Positions 1-9,401 of a stretch of 47,141 nucleotides of DNA are shown here, in pieces (the first letter of the stretch is position 1; each line of letters begins with the position of its first letter). The DNA lies in contig JARLIU010000290.1 of assembly GCA_031291595.1 (NCBI GenBank), positions 1 to 47,141 on the forward strand, in the 5' to 3' direction. The notes under the pieces were generated by a model. It was not told the DNA's origin, did not search any database, and was given only the letters and a program-made list of their open reading frames with translations. The position numbers were made by a program, and so were the translations under genes. This DNA comes from Ancalomicrobiaceae bacterium. GTDB lineage: Bacteria > Pseudomonadota > Alphaproteobacteria > Rhizobiales > Ancalomicrobiaceae.

Positions 1-315
1 CTGGGATGCGACCAGGATGGGCGGACGCACGTGATGTTGCGTCGACCCGAGGGCGATGGATTCGCAGTTTCCTTCTCGCCCGCCGAGTTCCCGCATCCCG
101 TGCGCTGGCTGATGCGCAACAAGAATGTGCAGGCAGCAGGGATCGCCTTGCCGGCCACGTGCCGCCCGGAGGGCTATCTCGCAGAACGGCGCGCCGGGCG
201 CGTGCGCAGCATCGCCGCGGGCGCGACTGCGAGCTTCGCTCTGGCTCTCGGCTATCTCGACCGGCCGGCTGCGGACGGGCTCGAATCCACCATACACAGG
301 CTGACAAGCCAGTAA
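1..315 (+). CDS. Aldose-epimerase-like protein, C-terminal part (5' end outside window)
   Basis: The reading frame is open from base 1 and stops with TAA at 313-315, giving about 104 residues with no start in the window. The sequence looks like the C-terminal beta-sandwich of a galactose mutarotase-like (aldose 1-epimerase or DUF4432-type) protein: alternating beta-strand-like segments, a PEGY turn, a basic stretch before the last strands and a final GYLD strand. Such enzymes interconvert sugar anomers in the cytoplasm. The catalytic His/Glu would lie mostly upstream, so activity cannot be judged. It is on the same strand as the next gene but 120 bp away. Family assignment comes from remembered similarity only and is moderately uncertain. 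Confidence 0.5.
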   Translation: MGCDQDGRTHVMLRRPEGDGFAVSFSPAEFPHPVRWLMRNKNVQAAGIALPATCRPEGYLAERRAGRVRSIAAGATASFALALGYLDRPAADGLESTIHRLTSQ

Positions 316-435
316 CGCACGCGGACGGCGGCCTGCGGTCGGCGAGCGCGTCGCAAGACAGCGGCCCGCCGACCGACCTCTACAGCCAAACGGACGAACA
401 TCGCGAAAATGGCTCCAACCCCCAGGAGAACTTCT

Positions 436-2157
436 ATGACAGTGAGCACCGCAAACGCTATCCTCGATCCGAGGGGTAAGCGCGATCCCGCACATCTCAA
501 GCTGGCTCAGCGGGTGGATCTCGAGACCCTCCGCAAGGGACCGGTGGTGTTCTATGACAACACCAAACTCAGCTTCTGCAACTACATGGAGGTGTTTCGG
601 CGGATAAAGGCCAATTTCGCCAAGCAGGGCATCACCAACATCATCGATTTTCGCGAAACGGTGCGCGGCAAGTCGACCCAGGGCCTGAAGGATTATGCCG
701 CCAAGAAGCTGGCCTCGGTAAAGCCCGTTGCGGCAATTGTCGCCATTGGCGACATGGGGACCAGTCCGGCAACGACGATCGTGACCATCGCATTGGAAGA
801 ACTGGGCATCCCCAGCGTCTATATTACGGCACCTCCCGGCGCCGATCTGGTGAAGGGCGTGGCCTACTATCGGGCCGGACACCTGTGTCTGTGTCCGATC
901 GATATCTATCAGGGCAGCACCGTCGAGGAGATCGACGAAAAGATCGATGCGGCCATGCCCGTCATCTTCGATTCCCTCACCCTGCCCGGCACGGCGATCA
1001 TGGCTCGGGCGTCGCTAGACTTCGCTCTCGACAGAGATCCTCCGTCGGATGACGGCATCCTCCGGCAGGCCGAAAAGATCACGCTGAGCACCGAAGCGCG
1101 TTCCGAGCCTGCCGCCGGTCTCGAAGAAATCACCGATCTTTTCAATGAACTGCACCTCGGAGACGGGTTGCCCATCGTTCCGCCGACGCCCGCTCGCCTA
1201 AAGCGGATGATGAGCTATTGCCCGTTCCACGAAAACGAGGTGCTGGCCAAGGAAATCGGCCCAAGCGGCAAGGACATCATCGTGCGTGACGTCGCGCTCG
1301 CCGCCGTCATGGCCGGGTGCAAGCCGACCGCCATGCCGATTCTGATCGCAGCGTTCAAGGCCATGGCCAACGCGCGCTACAACTTCCTGCAGTCGGTCAG
1401 CACGTCGCATCCGGGCGGAAACATGGTCCTGGTCAGCGGTCCGCTGGCAAAGGAGATCGGCATTTATGGCGGTCCGGGCTGCCTCGGCCCCGGCTTTGCC
1501 GCCAACATGACCATCGGACGGGCCGTCAACCTCGTGCTGGTGAACACCTGCCGTACGGTTCCAGGGATCTCGGATCTGGCGTGCATCTCGTCGCAGGCCG
1601 AACTGAGCTTCTGCTTTGCCGAAGATCCGTCGCTCACGCAGTGGAAGACGATCAATGCAGAGCGGTATGATGACCAGACGACGACGGTCTACGTGCTCAA
1701 GGCTGAGCCGCCTCATGATATCATCGATTTCTTGAGTCTGACCGGCGGCGACCTGCTCGACACGATTGTCGACAGCTGCACCACCCTCGGCTCCAACAAT
1801 GCCTATATGCCGGGTCCTCTCATCGTGGTGATCACCCCGGATCACTATTGGCTATTGGAGAAGGAAGGCTGGACCAAGCAGTCCATCCGCGAGCACATCC
1901 ATCGCTATGCCTTCAATCAAGTCCCGATGGTCCGCGACAGGGGCCTGGTTCCGGTCCGTCCGGAAAGCTTCGCGAATCGGCACCCGATGCCGGTGACGCG
2001 GACACCCGCCGATGTCGAAATCGTGGTGGCGGGAGGACGCGGTGGCCATTCCGCCGTCATCCTGCCCTGGGCCCTGCACAGTGAAGGGATCGTCGAGAGA
2101 GTCCTGCTGCCAGGAGGAAGGGTTCCCAAGTCGATCGAGGATTTCAGGGTGAAATAG
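436..2157 (+). CDS. UGSC-family-like two-domain protein lacking the selenocysteine/cysteine motif
   Basis: A 573-residue protein. I chose the ATG at 436 because AGGAGA (424-429) sits 6 bp upstream; an earlier ATG at 409 has no such site. Residues about 30-190 look like the domain of the UGSC family of (seleno)proteins: a beta-strand, a glycine-rich turn (AIGDMGTS), a helix and LGIPSVYI. In that family, as I recall it, the turn carries Sec/Cys-Gly-Ser-Cys; here it reads Met-Gly-Thr-Ser, so the redox pair appears lost. The second part starts near LGDGLPIVPPTP, continues with VMAGCKPTAMP and GGPGCLGPGF, and is often found in the same protein family without known chemistry. Several cysteines remain in the C-terminal half. 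No signal peptide or membrane segment is seen. The gene stands alone: a strong hairpin follows it and an integrase remnant and tRNA lie beyond. Function unknown. Confidence 0.7.
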   Translation: MTVSTANAILDPRGKRDPAHLKLAQRVDLETLRKGPVVFYDNTKLSFCNYMEVFRRIKANFAKQGITNIIDFRETVRGKSTQGLKDYAAKKLASVKPVAAIVAIGDMGTSPATTIVTIALEELGIPSVYITAPPGADLVKGVAYYRAGHLCLCPIDIYQGSTVEEIDEKIDAAMPVIFDSLTLPGTAIMARASLDFALDRDPPSDDGILRQAEKITLSTEARSEPAAGLEEITDLFNELHLGDGLPIVPPTPARLKRMMSYCPFHENEVLAKEIGPSGKDIIVRDVALAAVMAGCKPTAMPILIAAFKAMANARYNFLQSVSTSHPGGNMVLVSGPLAKEIGIYGGPGCLGPGFAANMTIGRAVNLVLVNTCRTVPGISDLACISSQAELSFCFAEDPSLTQWKTINAERYDDQTTTVYVLKAEPPHDIIDFLSLTGGDLLDTIVDSCTTLGSNNAYMPGPLIVVITPDHYWLLEKEGWTKQSIREHIHRYAFNQVPMVRDRGLVPVRPESFANRHPMPVTRTPADVEIVVAGGRGGHSAVILPWALHSEGIVERVLLPGGRVPKSIEDFRVK

Positions 2158-2166
2158 CGATCGGGA

Positions 2167-2209
2167 GCGGAATGATCCCAGGTCCTCTGTCGGCTTGGGG
2201 TCATTCCGC
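2167..2209 (+). terminator. Stem-loop downstream of the UGSC-like gene
   Basis: Arms 2167-2180 (GCGGAATGATCCCA) and 2196-2209 pair over 14 positions with a single mismatch (a possible G-U pair), with a 15-nt loop. It begins 9 bp after the TAG stop. No run of T follows, so it may protect the 3' end or work with Rho rather than act as a classical intrinsic terminator. Confidence 0.5.
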
Positions 2210-2469
2210 GTCCGGAACACCTCGGCGGCTGCTCGTCTCGAACCGGGTCGCCGGATCGACGTGCTTTCGCGCGCCGCCCGGGACGGCCAGACGTGGCGTT
2301 GAGGCCACCCCCCGTTCCCCGAAGCCACTACCCACGGACTACGGACGCGGCAATGCACTCCCCTAAGGATGTTGGCATATTACCAAATACGTCCGTACCA
2401 GACGGCGCGGCTACACAGATCGCAATGTCCACCGGGCAGGAGCGGTGCCGGACCGCCTGCCCCCATTCT

Positions 2470-2757
2470 TTACAATGGGCATAGGGGATAAAGGCCGAAG
2501 CGGGCGTCCTCGTTCATGTCGGCCAACGCGCCGCCAAGAAATCGCGTCTGGCCTCGGATGAGGCTCTTCCAGAAACGTTCAAGCTCTTCGTTGAGGGTCA
2601 GCGCAACCCGCGCGGCGCGACGGCCGACACGATCATCGACGACTTTGACGCGGGTGGAATGCCGCACGATGCCACGCGGATCGAGCGCAGCAAATTCCGT
2701 CGGGACGCGGCGAACGAACTGTCAGGTGCCACCCCGGTGGGTGAGAAAATCGGACAT
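2470..2757 (-). pseudogene. Tyrosine-type recombinase/integrase, N-terminal remnant with in-frame stop
   Basis: Read on the minus strand from the ATG at 2757, the frame gives MSDFLTHRGGT, then TGA (2722-2724), then QFVRRVPTEFAALDPRG and about 65 more residues to a stop at 2470. This matches the N-terminal segment of the tyrosine integrases that begin with a short basic strand, 'xxFVRRVPxxF.DLDPRG..R.ST', followed by a helix. In relatives a tryptophan (TGG) commonly stands where the TGA is, which suggests a nonsense mutation. The catalytic domain with its R-H-R-Y residues is absent. The remnant starts about 135 bp from the 3' end of tRNA-Gly, the usual place for the integrase of a tRNA-targeted island. 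Assignment is by remembered pattern; truncation and the stop are seen directly. Confidence 0.6.
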
Positions 2758-2892
2758 CGGAACCATGCCTTGTTGGACGAAATGCTAGACGCATTTCGCC
2801 TCAGACACTCCCCGAAACCCTTGGAAAGCTTGGTAACCCGTTGCGTTGTCGTACATTCTGTACAACAGGGTGGAGCGGGCGACGCGCTTAAT

Positions 2893-2967
2893 TGGAGCGG
2901 GAGAAGGGATTCGAACCCTCGACCCCAACCTTGGCAAGGTTGTGCTCTACCCCTGAGCTACTCCCGC
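2893..2967 (-). tRNA. tRNA-Gly (anticodon GCC)
   Basis: The minus strand folds as a complete cloverleaf. The acceptor stem is GCGGGAG paired with CTCCCGC, with discriminator T and an encoded CCA (2893-2895). The D arm is GCTC...GAGC; the anticodon stem CAACC/GGTTG encloses TTGCCAA with anticodon GCC; the T arm contains GGTTCGAATCC. It decodes GGC/GGU. Length is 75 nt including CCA. Its 3' end faces the integrase remnant at 2470-2757, consistent with use as an integration site. Confidence 0.97.
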
Positions 2968-3431
2968 ATCCATTTTCGCATGCAACGGCCAAGCCGCTGA
3001 TAACGATGGGTAGGCCCGGCACCGCCGGGCGGGCGTCTCTATGCACCAAGCCGGGGGACTTTGCAACACCGCGACGACGGATTTTTCGCCGCCCGATCCC
3101 CGGTGTGGAGAACGCCGGACCACGGCCGGCGAGTGATGCCGGCGGTCGCGGCGCTGCCTCGTCCTCAGGCGCCGGCGGCCGCATGCACCGGCAACAGCGA
3201 CCAATCCGCTCATTCCTGCAGCATTCTCTGCCGCGCTTGCGGGCTTTCCTTGCGGCTGCCCAACCATTAGGCTGTCGTCGTGCAAGTCCTGGTGCCGCCA
3301 GCGACCGCGGCGATCGGGTCGCAGCGACGCGCAATCGGTGCCGTCAGGCTTTCGGTTTCGGCGGCGGAGGGCGCTCCGCTGGCGACGACACCGGGGCCGG
3401 CACGTCGGTTCGACAACTTCACCGGTGATCC
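2968..3431. other. Intergenic region before the transglutaminase operon
   Basis: 464 bases between the tRNA-Gly 5' end and the DUF2126 gene. It should hold the tRNA promoter (minus strand) and the operon promoter (plus strand), but I see no convincing -35/-10 pair, hairpin or small gene. Open frames here are low-complexity, arginine-rich translations typical of GC-rich non-coding DNA. Confidence 0.5.
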
Positions 3432-6400
3432 TTGGCCATTCTGACCGCTCTCCACCACGTCACCAGCTACACCTACGACCGGCCGATCAATCTCGGCCCG
3501 CAGGTGATCCGCCTGCGGCCGGCGCCGCACGCCCGCACGCCCGTACGCGGGTATTCGCTCAAGGTCCTGCCCGAACCGCATTTCGTCAACTGGCAGCAGG
3601 ATCCGCACGGCAATTGGCTGGCGCGCTACGTCTTCGCGGAAAAGACCACCGAATTCCGCATCACCGTCGATCTCGTCGCGGAAATGGCGGTGTTCAACCC
3701 GTTCGACTTCTTCGTCGAGAGTTATGCCGACGACTATCCGTTCACCTATGCGCCGGACCTGGCAGTGGAGCTGGCGCCGTATCTGGTGACAGATCCGCCG
3801 ACGCCGCTCGTCGATGACTTTCTCGCCACGGTTTCACGCGACAAGACGCGGATCGTCGACTTTCTCGTCGAGATCAACCAGCGGCTCAGTCAGCACATCC
3901 GCTACGTGATCCGCATGGAACCGGGCGTGCAGGAGCCGGAAGCGACGCTGCAACTCAGATCCGGCTCCTGCCGCGATACCGGCTGGCTCTTGGTGCAACT
4001 GCTGCGCCGGCTCGGGCTCGCCGCCCGCTTCGTCTCGGGCTACCTGATCCAGTTGAAGCCGGACGTGCAGTCGCTCGACGGCCCGTCCGGCACAGACCAC
4101 GATTTCACCGACCTGCACGCCTGGTGCGAGGTCTATATTCCCGGCGCCGGCTGGGTCGGGCTCGATCCGACCTCCGGCCTGTTCGCCGGCGAGGGTCACA
4201 TCCCGCTTGCCGGCACGCCGCACTACGCGTCGGCGGCGCCGATCAGCGGGCTGGTCGATCCGGCGGAAGTGCATTTCGACTTTGCCATGAAGGTGACGCG
4301 CATTGCCGAGGCGCCGCGGGTCACGCTGCCGTTCTCGGATGCCTCCTGGGCCGCGCTCGATGCGCTAGGCCACAAGGTCGATCAGGACCTGAAGGCCGGC
4401 GACGTGCGGCTCACCATGGGCGGCGAACCGACCTTCGTCTCCATCGACGACTACCAGTCGGCGGAATGGAACACCGCCGCGGTCGGGCCGACCAAGCGGA
4501 CCAGAGCCGACGATCTCATCCGGCGGCTGCGCGAACGTTTCGCTCCCGGCGGCTTCCTGCACTACGGCCAGGGCAAATGGTATCCGGGCGAAAGCCTGCC
4601 GCGCTGGGCGTTCGGCCTCTATTGGCGCAAGGACGGCAAGCCGATCTGGCGCGATCCCAAGCTGATCGCGCGCGAGGATGGCAAGCGGGACGCGACCATC
4701 GCGCAATCCGAGGTGGTCGCCATGGGCATCGCCGAGCGGCTCGACATCGGCGGCGACTATGTCGTCGCGGCCTATGAGGATCCGGCGGTGTGGCTGGTCA
4801 AGGAGGCGGAGCTGCCGGCCAACGTCGACCCGGCGAATTCGAAGCTGGAGGATGCCGAGGAACGCTACCGCATCGCCCGGGTATTCGATCGCGGCCTGAC
4901 CAAGCCGACCGGCCATGTGCTGCCGGTGCAGCGCTGGAATGCGGCGGCCGGCTCCGGATGGTATTCCGAACACTGGCGCTTGCGGCGCGAGAAGCTGTTC
5001 CTCATTCCCGGCGACTCGCCCGTCGGCTATCGGCTGCCGATCGGCTCGCTGCCCTATATCCCGCCGTCGAGCTACCCCTATTCGAATGAACTCGATCCGT
5101 TCGCCGAGCGCGGGCCGCTGCCCGATCCGGAGGAATTGGCGCAGGTCTACCGGCGGTCCGTGCCGGCCGAACGGCAGACGCAGCGCTGGGTCGAAGAGAT
5201 CGGCGTGGATCAAGTGCGCACGGCGCTCACGGTGGAACCGCGCGATGGCGTCATCCACGTGTTCATGCCGCCGCTCGAAGAGCTCGATGACTACCTCGAG
5301 CTGATTGCTGCGATCGAGGCGACGGCCGAAGCCGCCGGCACCCCGGTGCATATCGAGGGCTATCCGCCGCCGTGGGATCCGCGCCTCGGCGTCATCAAGG
5401 TCACGCCCGATCCCGGCGTCATCGAGGTCAACGTGCAGCCGGCGGCATCGTGGGACGAATGCGTCGACATCAGCATCGGCCTCTACGAGGATGCACGGCT
5501 GTCGCGGCTCGGCACCGAGAAGTTCATGGTCGACGGCCGCCACACCGGCACCGGCGGCGGCAATCATGTCGTGGTCGGCGCCGCCTGGCCGTCCGACAGC
5601 CCGTTCCTCCGGCGTCCGGACCTGTTGAAGAGCCTCATCATCTATTGGCAGCGCCATCCGGCGTTGAGCTACCTGTTCTCCGGCATGTTCATCGGCCCGA
5701 CATCCCAAGCGCCACGGGTCGACGAGGCGCGGCACGACACGCTGTACGAACTGGAAATCGCGCTCGCCAATGTGCCGGATCCGGCTTCGGGGTTGGCGAC
5801 GCCGCTGCCGTGGATCACCGATCGACTGTTCCGCAACCTGTTGACCGACGTCGCCGGCAACACCCATCGCACCGAGATCTGCATCGACAAGCTGTTCTCC
5901 CCCGATGGGCCGACCGGCCGGCTGGGGCTGGTGGAATTCCGCTCGTTCGAGATGCCGCCGGATCCGCGCATGTCGCTGGCCCAGCAGCTGCTGTTAAGGG
6001 CGCTCGTCGCCATGCTGTGGGCGCGGCCGATCGACGGGCCGTTGGTGCGCTGGGGGACGGCGCTGCACGACAGGTTCATGCTGGACCATTTCGTCTGGCA
6101 GGATTTCCTCGACGTCCTCGCCGATCTCGGGGGGGCGGGCTACGGCTTCGATTCGGAGTGGTTCACGGCGCAGCGCGAGTTCCGCTTTCCGTTCTGCGGC
6201 TCGGTCGAGCATTCCGGCGTGACGCTCGAGATCAGGCAGGGGCTCGAGCCGTGGCACGTCACCGGCGAGGAGGGGGCGACAGGTGGCACGGCGCGCTACG
6301 TCGATTCCTCGGTCGAACGGCTGCAGATCAAGGCGACCGGGCTGGTCAAGGGCCGGCACGTGGTCGCCTGCAACGGCCGCCGCGTGCCGATGACCTCCAC

Positions 6401-6737
6401 TGGCAAAGTCGGCGAGATGGTCGCCGGCGTGCGCTTCAAGGCATGGCAACCGGCCTCGGGCATCCATCCGTTGCTGCCGGCGCAGGCGCCGCTGACCTTC
6501 GACGTCCTGGACACCTGGACCGGGCGGTCGCTCGGCGGCTGCGTCTATCACGTCGCGCATCCGGGCGGACGAAGCTACGAGACGTTCCCGGTCAATTCCT
6601 ACGAGGCGGAAGCGCGGCGGCTCGCCCGCTTCACCGACCACGGCCATACGCCTGGATTCTTCACTCCGGCCCCCGAGGAGAGCACGAAGGAATTTCCGCT
6701 GACGCTCGACCTCAGGCGGCCGGCTCACCTGGCTTGA
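3432..6737 (+). CDS. Transglutaminase family protein with DUF2126 domain
   Basis: 1101 residues, a usual length for this two-domain family. The start is a TTG at 3432 ([13 protein letters not shown]), matching the conserved N-terminus of the transglutaminase N domain; no good ribosome binding site is seen. Residues about 1-290 form a bacterial transglutaminase-like domain with a visible Cys-His-Asp triad: C180 in GSCRDTG, H229 in DLHAWCE and D245 in LDPTSG. The remaining roughly 800 residues are the large DUF2126 region, rich in conserved Trp, Gly and Pro segments ([33 protein letters not shown]). Such proteins are encoded with circularly permuted ATP-grasp and alpha-E genes and have been proposed to process or couple a peptide made by the ATP-grasp partner; the substrate is unknown. 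It is the first gene of a three-gene operon, probably cytoplasmic, with no signal peptide. Confidence 0.92.
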   Translation: MAILTALHHVTSYTYDRPINLGPQVIRLRPAPHARTPVRGYSLKVLPEPHFVNWQQDPHGNWLARYVFAEKTTEFRITVDLVAEMAVFNPFDFFVESYADDYPFTYAPDLAVELAPYLVTDPPTPLVDDFLATVSRDKTRIVDFLVEINQRLSQHIRYVIRMEPGVQEPEATLQLRSGSCRDTGWLLVQLLRRLGLAARFVSGYLIQLKPDVQSLDGPSGTDHDFTDLHAWCEVYIPGAGWVGLDPTSGLFAGEGHIPLAGTPHYASAAPISGLVDPAEVHFDFAMKVTRIAEAPRVTLPFSDASWAALDALGHKVDQDLKAGDVRLTMGGEPTFVSIDDYQSAEWNTAAVGPTKRTRADDLIRRLRERFAPGGFLHYGQGKWYPGESLPRWAFGLYWRKDGKPIWRDPKLIAREDGKRDATIAQSEVVAMGIAERLDIGGDYVVAAYEDPAVWLVKEAELPANVDPANSKLEDAEERYRIARVFDRGLTKPTGHVLPVQRWNAAAGSGWYSEHWRLRREKLFLIPGDSPVGYRLPIGSLPYIPPSSYPYSNELDPFAERGPLPDPEELAQVYRRSVPAERQTQRWVEEIGVDQVRTALTVEPRDGVIHVFMPPLEELDDYLELIAAIEATAEAAGTPVHIEGYPPPWDPRLGVIKVTPDPGVIEVNVQPAASWDECVDISIGLYEDARLSRLGTEKFMVDGRHTGTGGGNHVVVGAAWPSDSPFLRRPDLLKSLIIYWQRHPALSYLFSGMFIGPTSQAPRVDEARHDTLYELEIALANVPDPASGLATPLPWITDRLFRNLLTDVAGNTHRTEICIDKLFSPDGPTGRLGLVEFRSFEMPPDPRMSLAQQLLLRALVAMLWARPIDGPLVRWGTALHDRFMLDHFVWQDFLDVLADLGGAGYGFDSEWFTAQREFRFPFCGSVEHSGVTLEIRQGLEPWHVTGEEGATGGTARYVDSSVERLQIKATGLVKGRHVVACNGRRVPMTSTGKVGEMVAGVRFKAWQPASGIHPLLPAQAPLTFDVLDTWTGRSLGGCVYHVAHPGGRSYETFPVNSYEAEARRLARFTDHGHTPGFFTPAPEESTKEFPLTLDLRRPAHLA

Positions 6738-6795
6738 TCGGCGCCCGATAGTCCCGCACGATGGCGGCTTGGGCAGCGAATGGGGGCGACGACAG

Positions 6796-9339
6796 GTGAC
6801 GCCGACGGATCAGCTCGAGTTCGAGATGCGGTTCGGCGGCAGGGTCCGGCCGGATCTCGCGCCGCTCATCGCCGGCTATCGGCCGCATCCCGGCGTCTAT
6901 GACGAACTCATCGATGCCTCCGGCGGCATGCGTTCGCATTGGGAACCGCTGATCGGGCAGCTTGCCGGCTACGGCACGGAAGCGACGGCGCGCATCTTCG
7001 AGGCGGCCGACCGGCATCTGCGCGACGCCGGCGTCGTCTATCGCGTCTATGACGGGCCGGGCGGCGCCGAGCGGCCCTGGCCGCTATCGCATCTGCCGCT
7101 GGTCATGCCGCTCGCCGAATGGCAGATCCTGGCCGACGGCATCGTGCAGCGTGCCCGGCTGCACGAAGCGCTGCTGGCCGATCTCTACGGCGAGGCGCGC
7201 ACGGTGAAGGAGGGCCTCGTCCCGGCGGCGCTGGTCGCCGGCAATCGCGAGTACCTGCGCCCGCTCATCGGCGTTTCGCCGACCGGAGGGGCCTATCTGC
7301 ACCTCTACGCCGCCGACGTCAGCCGCGCTCCGGACGGGCGCTGGTGGGTGCTGAACGATCGCACGCAGGCGCCCTCCGGCCTCGGCTATGCCATCGAGAA
7401 CCGCATCGCGCTGTCGCGGGCGGTGCCGGAGCTGTTCCGCAGCCTCAACGTCGACCGGCTGGCCGCGTTCTACCAGCGCTTCCGCGCCTCGCTGGCGAAC
7501 CTTGCCGGCCGGCCGGATCCGCGCATCGCGGTGTTGAGCCCCGGACCGCTCAACGAGACCTATTTCGAGCACGCCTATCTCGCCCGCTCAATGGGGTTTC
7601 TGCTCGTTGAAGGCGGCGACCTGACGGTGCATCGCGATGCGGTCTATGTGCGCACCGTCGACGGCGCGCAGCGGGTCGATGCCATCATCCGGCGGATCGA
7701 CGCCGATTTCGCCGATCCGCTCGAACTCAATACCGCCTCGCGTCTCGGCGTGCCCGGGCTGATCGAGGCGATCCGCGCCGGCACCATCATTCTCGCCAAT
7801 GCGCTCGGCTCCGGCGTGGCGGAGGCTCCGGCGCTCGGTGCCTATCTGCCGGCGCTGGCCCGGCGGCTGATCGGCGAAGACCTGCAGCTGTCCAATCTCG
7901 CCACCTGGTGGTGCGGCGATCCGGCTGTCAGGGCCGACGTCATCGCGCATTTGAACGAACGCGCGGTGCTGCCAGCGTTCGGGCGCACGCTGTCGAACGG
8001 GCAGATGGAGCATTCCGGCATCGTCGGCGCCGGACTGACGTCGCCCGAGCGCATCCGGCTGATCGGCATGCTGCAGACCAGGGGCCTCGATTTCATCGGG
8101 CAGGAGCCGGTCAGGCTCGCCACCACGCCGGTGTGGGAGCGCGGTCGGCTGGTGCCGCGTCACTATGCGCTCAGGGTGTTCGCGGCGCGCGCGTCCGACG
8201 GCTGGCATGTCATGCCCGGCGGTCTCTGCCGCATCTCCGAACGGGCGGACGCACGGCAATTGTCGATGCAGCGCGGCGGGCGGTCGGCCGATGTCTGGGT
8301 CACCTGCGATCGGCCGCCGGACTGGTCGATCCTGGTGCCGGCCCCGGAGGATGTCGAGGTCAGCCGCGAGACCAGCGCGCTGCCGAGCCGGGCGGCCGAC
8401 AACCTGTTCTGGCTGGGGCGCTATCTCGAACGCGCCGACGCGCTGCTGCGGCTGGTGCGCGGCCTCGTCGGCTGGGGCAGCGAATCCGGCCCGAGCGATG
8501 ACGAAGAAACCCCGTCGGAACGACTGTCAGGGATCCTCGCCTCCTGGGGCGCCATTCCGTTTGCCACGACCGAGCCACGGGTCGCCGCCGCCGAAGCGCT
8601 CAGGTCGGAATTCGTCGGTGCGCTGCCGTCGGTGCTCGGTCAGGCGCTCAGGACCGCCTCTGCCGTGCGCGACCGGTTGTCGCCCGACGCCTGGAGGGCG
8701 CTCGGCGAGCTCTCGGCCAGCTTTCCGCCGCACCGGCAGGGCGCCGAGCGCGACGACTTGGCGGGCGCCGCGGATCGCTCGGCGCCGGAGATGTCGGATC
8801 GCATTGAGGCGGCGCTCAGGACCATCTCGGCGCTGGCCGGCCTGGCGCACGAGAACATGAACCGCGCTGGCGGCTGGCGCTTCCTCGATCTCGGCACAAG
8901 GGTCGAACGGGCGATCGTGGTGGCGCGGTTTTCCCGCCGCATGGCGCAGCCCTCGTCGGACCCGAGCCTCGCCATCTCCTCGCTCGACCGCCTGCTCGAC
9001 CTGACCGACGCGCAAACCGCCTATCGGGCACGTTATCTGAGCGGACCGGCGCTGAAACCGGTGCTCGACTTGGTGCTGCTCGACGCTTCGCATCCGCGCT
9101 CGGTGGCGTTTCAAGTCGAGCGCATCGTCGCGCATCTCGACAAGCTGGGCGGACGCGGGCTGCAGACGCAGCCGGATGTGGCGCAGACCCGGGCGTATCG
9201 GCTGTGCGAGCGGCTGCGGCGCATCGAGGTCTCCAGCCTTGGCGAAGAGGCGATCGTGGAGACGGAAGCAGCGCTGATGGTGATTTCCGATGCGATCACC
9301 GAGCGCTATCTCGCCGGTCCACCGCCGGCCGAGGATTGA
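6796..9339 (+). CDS. Circularly permuted ATP-grasp / alpha-E fusion protein
   Basis: About 847 residues from the GTG at 6796; a TTG at 6769 would add 9 residues, and neither has a clear ribosome binding site. Residues 1 to about 480 are a circularly permuted type-2 ATP-grasp domain (DUF404/DUF407 type): VYRVYDGP, WPLSHLPLVMP, the WWVLNDRTQAPSG.GYAIENR core that carries nucleotide-binding residues, SPGPLNETYFEHAYLARSMGFLLVEGGDL and IANALGSGVAE-like segments. From RAADNLFWLGRYLERAD to the end is an alpha-helical alpha-E (DUF403) domain. In many bacteria these are two genes; here they are fused. The family is proposed to be an amide/peptide ligase making an unknown peptide or tag. It sits 58 bp after the DUF2126 gene, and a second transglutaminase gene follows 62 bp later. 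Confidence 0.9.
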   Translation: MTPTDQLEFEMRFGGRVRPDLAPLIAGYRPHPGVYDELIDASGGMRSHWEPLIGQLAGYGTEATARIFEAADRHLRDAGVVYRVYDGPGGAERPWPLSHLPLVMPLAEWQILADGIVQRARLHEALLADLYGEARTVKEGLVPAALVAGNREYLRPLIGVSPTGGAYLHLYAADVSRAPDGRWWVLNDRTQAPSGLGYAIENRIALSRAVPELFRSLNVDRLAAFYQRFRASLANLAGRPDPRIAVLSPGPLNETYFEHAYLARSMGFLLVEGGDLTVHRDAVYVRTVDGAQRVDAIIRRIDADFADPLELNTASRLGVPGLIEAIRAGTIILANALGSGVAEAPALGAYLPALARRLIGEDLQLSNLATWWCGDPAVRADVIAHLNERAVLPAFGRTLSNGQMEHSGIVGAGLTSPERIRLIGMLQTRGLDFIGQEPVRLATTPVWERGRLVPRHYALRVFAARASDGWHVMPGGLCRISERADARQLSMQRGGRSADVWVTCDRPPDWSILVPAPEDVEVSRETSALPSRAADNLFWLGRYLERADALLRLVRGLVGWGSESGPSDDEETPSERLSGILASWGAIPFATTEPRVAAAEALRSEFVGALPSVLGQALRTASAVRDRLSPDAWRALGELSASFPPHRQGAERDDLAGAADRSAPEMSDRIEAALRTISALAGLAHENMNRAGGWRFLDLGTRVERAIVVARFSRRMAQPSSDPSLAISSLDRLLDLTDAQTAYRARYLSGPALKPVLDLVLLDASHPRSVAFQVERIVAHLDKLGGRGLQTQPDVAQTRAYRLCERLRRIEVSSLGEEAIVETEAALMVISDAITERYLAGPPPAED

Positions 9340-9401
9340 CGGCGGCGCTTCGGACCGTCACTTTTCCTGTTCCCGATGCTTTTCGAACCGCCATTGGCGT
9401 C

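Noticed and set aside
2840-2875. GTACA-TTC-TGTAC inverted repeat downstream of the tRNA-Gly
   Set aside because: The arms are only 5 bp with no T run; too weak to call a terminator or an attachment site.
2892-3428. Open frame beginning EREKGFEPSTPTLARL on the plus strand
   Set aside because: It is the antisense translation of tRNA-Gly, a well-known false protein annotation, followed by low-complexity sequence.
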